Source: an uncultured Oscillospiraceae bacterium
Lineage (GTDB): Bacteria > Bacillota > Clostridia > Oscillospirales > Oscillospiraceae
Length of the DNA: 64,000 bases
NCBI GenBank assembly: GCA_947587485.1
Contig: CANPXZ010000001.1
Coordinates: forward strand, 25,683-89,682
Direction: 5' to 3'
Below the pieces are notes generated by a model that saw only the letters and a program-made list of their open reading frames with translations, was not told where the DNA came from and searched no databases. The translations under genes were made by a program, and so were the position numbers. Of the stretch, positions 27,435 to 36,300 are shown piece by piece; the first letter of the stretch is position 1; each line of letters begins with the position of its first letter.

Positions 27435-27695
27435 TTATTTTCCCTTGGTCATGGCCATCAACCGCTGCATCGCGCTGGACACCGCCGGTTTTCCCGCATT
27501 CGTACTGCCGCTGCCGCCAGCAGCAGGCTTCCCTCCAGGCTGCCCGCCACCATTTTTCCGCTCGTCAATGCGCATGTCCTGGATCTTATATTGCTGCGCC
27601 ATCAAGAACTTCGCCGTATCCTCACGGTTCATGTTCCCGGAAACAGTCTTCACGAATCCCGGCAGGGAATCACCGAAAACAATGAAATCTGCCAT
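27435..27695 (-). CDS. small hypothetical protein
   Basis: 86-aa ORF with AGGAGGG RBS and promoter. Confidence 0.65.
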   Translation of the reverse strand: MADFIVFGDSLPGFVKTVSGNMNREDTAKFLMAQQYKIQDMRIDERKNGGGQPGGKPAAGGSGSTNAGKPAVSSAMQRLMAMTKGK

Positions 27696-27735
27696 GCCTG
27701 TCCCTCCTAGTTATTATTCTTATAGCGTTTTATAC

Positions 27736-27764
27736 ATCATACAACAAATACGTACAGATTGCAA
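27736..27764 (-). promoter_or_regulatory. putative promoter TTGCAA-N17-TATGAT
   Basis: -35 at 27759..27764, -10 at 27736..27741. Confidence 0.6.
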
Positions 27765-27771
27765 GCATAAA

Positions 27772-27800
27772 AACAGGGGACCGCATTGCGATCCCCTGTT
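27772..27800 (-). terminator. intrinsic terminator
   Basis: AACAGGGGATCGCAATGCGGTCCCCTGTTTTTAT on minus. Confidence 0.85.
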
Positions 27801-27814
27801 TACACATCATAGCA

Positions 27815-29890
27815 TCAGAACAGCTCAACTTCGTCCGTGCTGACGCTGCCCTGGTTTTCAACCTGTTGCGCCTGCTGCTGATCCTGACTTTCAGGCGCAG
27901 CCTCCGTCTCTGCCTGCTCAGACCCTCCGTCAGCAGGCGGTTCTGCACTGGCTTCATTGTTCTCAGCGGCAGTGTTCGCCGCATCCATCAGCCCAGCGCT
28001 AGATTCCGCTTCTGCCTCATTGCCAGCAGGTGCGTCTGCCTGTTCAGTTTCAGTCTGTTCAGGTTGGGCAGCAGCCTCAGGAACCGGAGCATAAGGCATG
28101 GCGTTGCCTGTGGCTCCGTTTGCAGGATAAGTGTTCGGACCGGTGCCGGCAGCCTCATTTTGTTCAGCCCCAGCTTCCTGCCCAGCATTCTGCTCAGAAA
28201 CAGGCACGTCCTGTTCAAATCCAGCACCGCCTTGTTCTATATCCTGATGGTTGTGCTCCTGGTTAGTACCTTCCATCTCTTCGCTGACAGGTTCGCTGCT
28301 CACGGGTTCCTCGCTGACAGGTTCGCTGCTCACGGGTTCCTCGCTGACAGGTTCGCTGCTCACGGGTTCCTCGCTGACAGGCTCACTGACGTCATCATGC
28401 TTCTCTTCATCGGGCGTATCATCAACATAAGTCACAGGGTCATCGGAAACAACCTGTTGCTGAATGGTTACAGGCGAAGGCGACTCAGGAGCGGGAGATT
28501 CAGGTGTAGTGCCAAGAGGCTTATCATAAACCTTAGGCGCCGGATCAGCATCCTCATTATCCAGATCCCACACCTCCTGGAACATCGTGCCGTTGATCGG
28601 AGGCGTATGTACCAGGTTGTTACAGATCATCAAAATCTGCTGGCCCATCGGAGACTTATTCAAGACATCACGGAACGCATCAATGCCTGCTTTGAAAGCA
28701 CTGAACAAAAGCCCATTCGCCTGCTCAGCCTGTGCCTCACGATCTTCCGCACTCAGCTCAGGGCCGCCGTTCACCTGCTCCGCCAGCGTCAGGTTGTACG
28801 CATCGCGGTACAGGTCACGCTTGTCTTCCGGAATGTTGTCCGGCCACTCGCCGTTGGCCAGCGGGGAGCGGTACGCATCTTTGTTAGAGAGATCCGGGTT
28901 CTTGATGGACTCCATATAGGTCTCATAGTCCCAGGCCGCATACTCAGGGGAGTCAGGATCATAATTGGCCTGCATGCTTGCACAGAATTCTTTAAGGGCG
29001 TCTTCCGGAGTCGTACCAGGGTGGTCCTCACCGAAATTCTGGCGCATGGCATCAGTTGCCGCGATCCGCTCGATCGCGTTATTGCCGCACCAAGCCATGG
29101 TCATCATACGGGCATCATAGCTCTCGCAAGCATCGTAATACTCGTCCTCAGTGATCTCACCCTGCTGATGCAGGTTATCCAGCATCTGATCCATGGCCAG
29201 GAGCGTATCGGCGTCCAAATTGTTGTTGAAAAACGTATTGGCGTGGATATCATCGTCATACCCGAGCAGCACGTCAACACTCTGGACGTTCAGGATGTCC
29301 AGGACACCACCTTCACGATGGTCAGGACCAAGCATAGACTCAACGCCCAGATTGGCCGTCAGGGTCTCCTTGCCGGTAGTATCGGGATTGTCGATCCAAT
29401 TTGCCATGCCTTCCGCCATCTGTGCGTCACGCACTTCCGGATCCTGAGACATGTACTCGTTCAGGTCGAAATCCTCGCCCATACTACCGTTTGCCTGCAG
29501 CATGGCAAGGACCAGCATCTGATCGCTGTCCATTTCAGGCCAATCAGAGCGTGCACTGGCCGCCTCACGGATATTCTTATACGCTTCGCGGATCTCCTCG
29601 TTCTCCAAGGGTCCGTGCAGCGCATCGATCACGCCCTGTTTCGATGGCTCACCGTACGGGTAGGGATGGGTCATCGCTTCGATCAGCGTCTGCATATTGG
29701 CGGTCGTCAGATCGGACGGATCCAGGGAATGGGTGATAGTTTCCGGCATCGCATCCCGGCCATCACGGACAGCGCCATACTGGGTATCACCAAAATGTGG
29801 CGTATCGTCCACATTCGGCGTAGGCGTATTCGTGCCGCCACGATCGTCGACAATGTCAAAATCGGGATTATTACGTCTCGGATCTGCCAT
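27815..29890 (-). CDS. large acidic repeat protein, distantly resembles the 8995..11106 product
   Basis: 693-aa ORF; MDQMLDNLHQQGEITEDEYYDAC repeat; EPVSEEPVSS tandem repeats; AAGGAGG RBS. Confidence 0.8.
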   Translation of the reverse strand: MADPRRNNPDFDIVDDRGGTNTPTPNVDDTPHFGDTQYGAVRDGRDAMPETITHSLDPSDLTTANMQTLIEAMTHPYPYGEPSKQGVIDALHGPLENEEIREAYKNIREAASARSDWPEMDSDQMLVLAMLQANGSMGEDFDLNEYMSQDPEVRDAQMAEGMANWIDNPDTTGKETLTANLGVESMLGPDHREGGVLDILNVQSVDVLLGYDDDIHANTFFNNNLDADTLLAMDQMLDNLHQQGEITEDEYYDACESYDARMMTMAWCGNNAIERIAATDAMRQNFGEDHPGTTPEDALKEFCASMQANYDPDSPEYAAWDYETYMESIKNPDLSNKDAYRSPLANGEWPDNIPEDKRDLYRDAYNLTLAEQVNGGPELSAEDREAQAEQANGLLFSAFKAGIDAFRDVLNKSPMGQQILMICNNLVHTPPINGTMFQEVWDLDNEDADPAPKVYDKPLGTTPESPAPESPSPVTIQQQVVSDDPVTYVDDTPDEEKHDDVSEPVSEEPVSSEPVSEEPVSSEPVSEEPVSSEPVSEEMEGTNQEHNHQDIEQGGAGFEQDVPVSEQNAGQEAGAEQNEAAGTGPNTYPANGATGNAMPYAPVPEAAAQPEQTETEQADAPAGNEAEAESSAGLMDAANTAAENNEASAEPPADGGSEQAETEAAPESQDQQQAQQVENQGSVSTDEVELF
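28280..28385 (-). repeat. 30-bp in-frame tandem repeat encoding SEEPVSSEPV
   Basis: Repeated unit ctgacaggttcgctgctcacgggttcctcg. Confidence 0.85.
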
Positions 29891-29958
29891 ATTCAAATAC
29901 CTCCTTCAGATATTTTCATTTTTCGGTCAAAAGCCGGCACTGCCGCCTTTTGCATATA

Positions 29959-29987
29959 ATTATATGACCTTAACCCAACCTTGTCAA
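29959..29987 (-). promoter_or_regulatory. putative promoter TTGACA-N17-TATAAT with palindromic -10
   Basis: -35 at 29982..29987, -10 at 29959..29964 within CATATAATTATATG. Confidence 0.78.
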
Positions 29988-30028
29988 GACCGGGCAAGGA
30001 AATTTTTTGTGAAGGGCGCGGAGACGGC

Positions 30029-30235
30029 TCATTCGTCGTCCCCGCTGCCCATGTTGGAATACCGTTCGTAACGCCGCACCGCGCGCGGCTTCGGCACGCG
30101 TTGGTGCTCTTCCTGGTATTTCGCACGGCGGTCCGTCGCCTCGGCTTCCGCCATCAGCTCCGCCATCGCCCCGGACACCGGTTTCTCTTTTGCCGGCTCC
30201 TGTTTTCGACGGTCATAATACTTGCGCTTGGCCAT
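30029..30235 (-). CDS. small basic/charged hypothetical protein
   Basis: MAKRKYYDRRKQEPAKEKPVSGAMAELMAEAEATDRRAKYQEEHQRVP...; AAAGGGG upstream. Confidence 0.55.
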   Translation of the reverse strand: MAKRKYYDRRKQEPAKEKPVSGAMAELMAEAEATDRRAKYQEEHQRVPKPRAVRRYERYSNMGSGDDE

Positions 30236-30274
30236 TTTATTCATGCCCCTTTCCGCGGACATGCCGCTGCAACC

Positions 30275-30303
30275 ATAATATCACAAAAAACATGAGATTG
30301 CAA
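30275..30303 (-). promoter_or_regulatory. putative promoter TTGCAA-N17-TATTAT
   Basis: -35 at 30298..30303, -10 at 30275..30280; TTTATATAAA at 30308..30317. Confidence 0.65.
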
Positions 30304-30318
30304 CAGTTTTATATAAAA

Positions 30319-33300
30319 TCACATATCATCCACCGGGCATTTTGTCTGCTTATCCTCCGGATCATCATCCTGCACACTGTCATTGCTGCCAAGCATGGCA
30401 AACAGGTTGTCATGATACGACGTGTTCCTGGTCGGCACTGGCTTTGCTGCAACAGGTACGAACGGTGCCTCGCTCTCAACAACGACCGTATGCCGGCTGC
30501 TCCCTTGCTGTTCCAACGACGACCGGCTGACCTGTTTGGCCGCCTCACGAAACTGCTCCACAAACTCGGAAGTATGAGCACATTGGGAATTCCGCTCGAT
30601 CTCAGATGCTGTCCGTTCCATCAGCCGTCCCATGAGATAGCCGGTATCGACCTGCCCTGAATAGATCCCGTTGGAATAGATGCCGCGCTTTTCCGTCGCC
30701 AGCTTATCCAGCAATTCCGGATACCCGTCATCCGTCCCGTACATCGACGCATAGCTTGCATCATAATGCTCGTCAGCCGTACGAACCGGATTCTTGACGC
30801 ATGGGCCGCTCTTGGACACCGTCTCATACTCAGACAAGACGGCATTCATGATCGCCATATCGATCTTCGAGAAGCCGGGCTGGCCGATTGAAATCAGGAA
30901 GTTGTCCATCTGTTTCGTGCATTCGTCACGGGACAGCGGCCTTTGGGACTGGACCGTGAACTGGCCGCCATACAGGCTGTCCGGGTCCTTTGATTTCAGG
31001 TCCGCGTCTGCGAACTCCTGCACACATCCGAACCCGACAATGGAATTCAGGATCGTCTTGCCGATGTTCATGTTGGTTGCGCACCGCTGCACGTTCTGCT
31101 TAGCGTCCAGGAAGTTCTGCGTAATCGGACCGCTCATCCGCAGGCCTGTCTCGCCATAGCCCAGCGGCGCCATGATCTTCTGCAGCTTCTGCGCCGCGGC
31201 ACCGCCAAGACCCGTGCCGTCGGATTTGCAGCCCTGCGCGACCAGGTTGGACTCGGACTGCGTGAAGAACCGGGACGGTGCCACGTCACTCTTCGCATTG
31301 TGATGGTCCATCCGGATCTCCGGATCGAAAATGCCCTTGTCCGGCTCAAATTTGCCGGCAACGGACGGCTGTCCGTCATACAGCAACTCGAATTTTCCGT
31401 CAGCGTTTTTCGCAACTGACAGGTGTCCACCACAATCCTCGTGTACGCCTGCAAATTTCAGCAGTGCGTTGAGCTGAGGCTCCTTGCCCTTCTTGGAAAT
31501 ATTGGCGTCAGAAATGATATGGTACAGCGTCTCACAGGCCGACTTGCCGTGTGTCATCAACGACGGGTCGGTCATATACGCCGGCATGTCCCGATAGGCT
31601 GCCGACAGGTGGGAAAAGGTCTCCCGGTCCATCTTGGAAACAGCCTTCAGGTCCAGCCTTGCCGCGGACTGCAGCGGGTCGCCGGTAAACAGCACCTTGC
31701 TGGCCTCGTCAAACTCCTTTAGGATCCCATTCCAGCCGGCGTTCAGAGTCCGGTCATCCCGGGCATTCCTGTCATCCCCGGCATGGAACTTCGCCACGCC
31801 GGTATCGCCAAACATCCCATGCAGGGCCGTGATCTGTTCCATCCGGGCCAGGATGATATTCCGCCCGGCATCCGGGGAAATCTTCCCGGCGGCGACATTT
31901 TCAGCGTCATAAGCGCACTGGCGCAGGTGCTCCAGCATGTTGGCCATGGCTGTCGTGCGGTCCATCTCTTTCCCGATGTCATATCCGCACACCGGCTTGC
32001 CATCCAGTCCGGGCTGCTTCATGTTGTACAGAGCCACGGCATAATCCGCATTTTTGGCGATGAACAGCGGATGCACAAATTCAATGGACACACCGTTCGG
32101 CGTTTCCAGCGTCGTATAATCTGCCTTATGGCACATGTTGCCCTGCATCGTCAGGCGGTCCTTCATGACCTCCCGGGCGCGCGGCCAGAGACGCTCGTAC
32201 GTTTCAGGGTCATCCTTCAACGCGACAGGGTGGGCCGGATAGGACACGCCAACCGTGTCGCCGTCAAAGTCGCCGTCGAAAATCGTCGCGCAGGCCGGAT
32301 TGATCTCCAGGCCCTTGCCATCTTCAGACGTGATCTTGACGCGAAGCGCACGGATGCACCCGGTCGTCTGGCCCGGGCTACGGTTCACCAGGATGAAGTC
32401 ATTGTCCGTCAACGGCTCATACCGCTGGGACATGAACTCATACGTATCAGGGATTTGGGACAGCTCTTCCCTCGAAAGGCTGGCCTTCGGCTTCAAAATG
32501 CCAAGAGACTTTGCCTTCTCAAACGACAGCCCGGCTTCATCGATCTCAAGCGTCGGGTTCCCGTTCCAAACGCAAGTCAGGGAATTCGGTGTCACGGTCC
32601 TATACACGTTCTTTTTGAGCCAGCCGTTCATGTTCTCAAGGGACATGGATTTCTGGTTCGGGCAGTCGGCATAAGTCTCTTTCAGGGTTTTGAGCAGCGC
32701 ATTGGAAGCATTGACGCAATTCCCAGTACTTGCGTACCGCTGGGAACCGTCATGCATCTCACCGATCTTCTCGACCACGGCGCCGGCCAGGATCGATTTG
32801 AAGATCTGGAACTGCTTGCGGTCATCCACCGGGGACACGGAAAGCCCGGTGTCCTGGTCAGGGATCTCACGCGCCGACAGGAAAGCCGGTACAACGCTCT
32901 TCTCTTCACCGTCCAGCATCGCATAGCCCTTCAGGTCAACAAAGGCGGGGACGACAGCCCCGTTCTCGCCTTTGGTCTTCAGGCCGATATCGACGCTGGC
33001 GTTCACAGGCGCCATGTTTTCCGGCAGGACCATGTAAGCGCCGCCGTACCGCCCGACAGAAGCGGTGAACATCCGCTGGATCGCGTTCTCAGATTCCTGC
33101 GGTGTTACGTCGCCAGATTTCGTCCCGGCCGCCAAGGCGAACAGCTTGGAAAAATCACCTTCCCCAAGGGCGTCAACGGCCTCGTTCATAGCTTTCATGT
33201 CAGGGCGCTTGGAAAGGCCTTGTACCAGCTGCTCCGCCATTTTCCCGACATCGACAAAGCGGATGCCGGGCATGTTATCGCACAGGAACGCGCCGTCCTC

Positions 33301-36300
33301 CGGCGTCGGGACCAGGTGCGCGACGGAGTCAGCGTTGCCTTCATTCGGCAGCGGCAGCACATCCGTCACGCGGCGGATGACAAGGCCGGACGTTCCATCG
33401 CCCTCGCTTACGGACGGGTCGGCGTAGAACCCGTTCATCAGGATTTTCCGCTCATATTTCATGATGCGGTCAGGCAGCGTGCTGTCGTTCGCCGTCAGGT
33501 AGGCGAGCAGGTCCCCGGCGTGCTTCGCCTGGATCGCATACATCTCCTGCGCAGCCAGCGCACGGCCCTGCTTGAACGTCACCTCGTTATAATCCTTATT
33601 CTTGTCATCAGACGTGTGCGAATCCGTATAGACCGTGAACACGCCCTTCGCGCCCGGGACAGTGACTCCATTCCCATCCGCGTCACGGATGATCAGGTCA
33701 CCGTTGCCGGCTTCCGTCTGGTCCTGCACGGACATCAAAATGCTCGGATTGGAACGGGTGCAGACGCACACGTTGGTCATGGCAAGGTCGAGGTCCGGGT
33801 TGTCCCGGAACAGGCGCCAGATATCACGCTCCACGCGGTACGCGCCGGCAAACGGTTCAACGCCGGAACTGTCCAGGTAACTGCCAAGGCCGTCCAGCAG
33901 GCCGCCTTCAGCACAAAGGGCATCATGGATCTCGGCTTTCAACGCCTCAGGGTCTCCGGTCACGAACCCGTTCCGGTTTTTCGTGCCAAGCTCGACACAG
34001 CGCAGCTCTTCGAGTTTTTCGCCAACAGTCCGTCCGTCGCTGCACTCGACAGCCAGCAGCGCGGATTTCCAATCCGAGCCGTCGTAAGAGCCCGTGCCGG
34101 CAAACATCTGCATGTACAGGTTCAGCTGTTTGTCCAGCGGGGATTTCAGGGCATCGTCATGGGCCGAGCCATGGTTGAACATATAGGTCTTGAGGTAGTC
34201 GTACACGAATTCGGTCCGGAATTCGTCCTCGTCCTCGATATCCGTGTTGACGATCTTGGACACGATGCCCTTGTTGCCGGACTCCGTATCGCCGATCTTG
34301 TCCCACTTCTGGAGCGGCTGGAACTGGCCGTCCTCGTTGAAATGCCCGAATTTGTTTACCGCCCGCTTCGCGACGATATACCCGTCCTCCATGTTGTACC
34401 CCAGGTTAATCATGGCAAACGTCGCCGGGGAATACATCAGGGATTTTTCCGCGCCATTGGTGCTCAGCTGGGCGCGGTCAACGGCCTGCCCACCCTTGTG
34501 AGGCATAAACTTGGCGTCGATCCCGCCGTTCACGAAATCGAGCACGCCCATGGACACCAAAACTGCAGACGACTCCGGGCCGGCGCCGTTCAGCACGGTC
34601 AGCTTGCCAGTGATCGGGTCGAACTCAACGCTGTCCGTCAAAAATGCCACGGCACCGATGTTGCGGGCCGAACCGGTCAGGATGGAATCGAATTTCGGGT
34701 TCTCGGTCTGCAGGCCGACACGGGACCCCTTGCAGTCGGACCGCCGTATGTTCTTGCGGGAAAACTCCCCGGTGATATTTGCACCATTCATCTGGTCCAG
34801 GTTGAGCAGCATCCCGTACAGGCCAACATTCTCGTCGATGTCGACACGGCTCAGGACGACACGGTTCTCAAACATCTTGGACTGAGTGAACATCAGGTTG
34901 GCGACACGGCGCGCCGCTGCCTCGCCCTCGTGGCTATGGTCGATAAAGATATTGATATACTGACCGCTCCCAGGCTGCGTCTGGTTCGTGACAAAATTGG
35001 ACAGGTACTGGTTCGCAGCCTGGCATTTGGCCTTGTCCTCCAGGATATACGTGTTGGTCCGGTAGCACTTGGACAGGGAGTTCGCGCTCACATTGGCGAA
35101 AAACACCGCCTGCATCAGCTCCGGTTTCGACGCCGTGCCGTGGTGCGTGGCATGGTAGATCCCCAGGCACCGGTCCAGGTTGTCCAGCACAGACATCTGG
35201 TAGCTGAAGATCTTGACCCGGTCACTCATATTGAGGCCGGAATGGTTATACCCGTCGTAGTTCTGCACCTTGCCGGAAAGCCCGTAGTACCGGTTCATCA
35301 CGACGGCCTCTTCTTTCCGCACGCCATGGATCGAAGATTCCGTGTCAAGCGGGCCGAAGGCGACCTCGTTGCGCATCTCACCCGTTACAGGATCGATCAC
35401 GACCTCGCTGGTCACATGTACGTATTTTTGTTCCGTAATGACGGTCCCAGTCGCGTCGCGAAGAAACACGCCGGTGGCGTCCCGGGAAGGGACCTCGATC
35501 TCCTGCGCAGTCAGGTCATCCGCCGTCGTATCCTCAACGACCGGCCGGATCCACGCCTGCCGTTCCGTAAACGGACCCAGTTTCAGGACCGTGTCGCCGG
35601 ACTGATTCTGGTAATACAGCATGCCGGTTTCCGTCATGAACAGGTTCGACGGGTCATAGCCGTTCCCGTCCGTTTGCCGCAGGAAGTTGTGGACGCGGGT
35701 CATTGCCGCAAACTGCAGCGGATGGGTCGCCTTCCAGACGGCACAGCGGTACGTATCATAGTCATTCGGGTCATAAAGCCCATCGGGGCCGCGGCGATCG
35801 CGTGTCATCCACTCAAACGTCAGGTCGACGCCGGGATTCTGCACCGCAAATGTGGCGTCAAACCATGCCCGCTCGTCACGGGTCGACTGGAAGTTCGAGG
35901 CATCCTCGTCAGGTTCCAGCGTCTCGTTCACGGACACCGGGTCCTGCCCCTCTTCCGTTGCCGCCTCAGACAGGTAGGCCCCATTCTCGTCACGAAATGC
36001 CTGACGCATCTCGCTGCGCTCATTGCTATTGGAGGTCCTGGAATTGGTCGCGGGCCAGCGGACGAACGACCGAACATTGAAGGCCTCCGGTGCATAGATC
36101 TGAACGGTGATGGACCGGGCTGCGGCCAAGCCAATCTGGTTGGAGACCGTCGGATCACCGACATAGGCAACCTCGTTCGTGTATGAAAGCAGCCGTAACA
36201 AATTGTCGTAATCATCCGGCATGATCCCGCTGGACGCATGCCGGCACATGTTGGCCTTGATCAGCACGTTGCCATTCTCGGTATAACCATAGACCTGATC

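Noticed and set aside
27866-29959. 697-aa plus-strand ORF
   Set aside because: Antisense to the 693-aa acidic protein; no independent support.
31783-36186. 1467-aa plus-strand ORF antisense to the RNAP-like gene
   Set aside because: Shadow ORF from GC-biased codons of the minus-strand gene; composition rich in R/H/I/V with no recognisable domain, and the minus frame carries the RNAP motifs.
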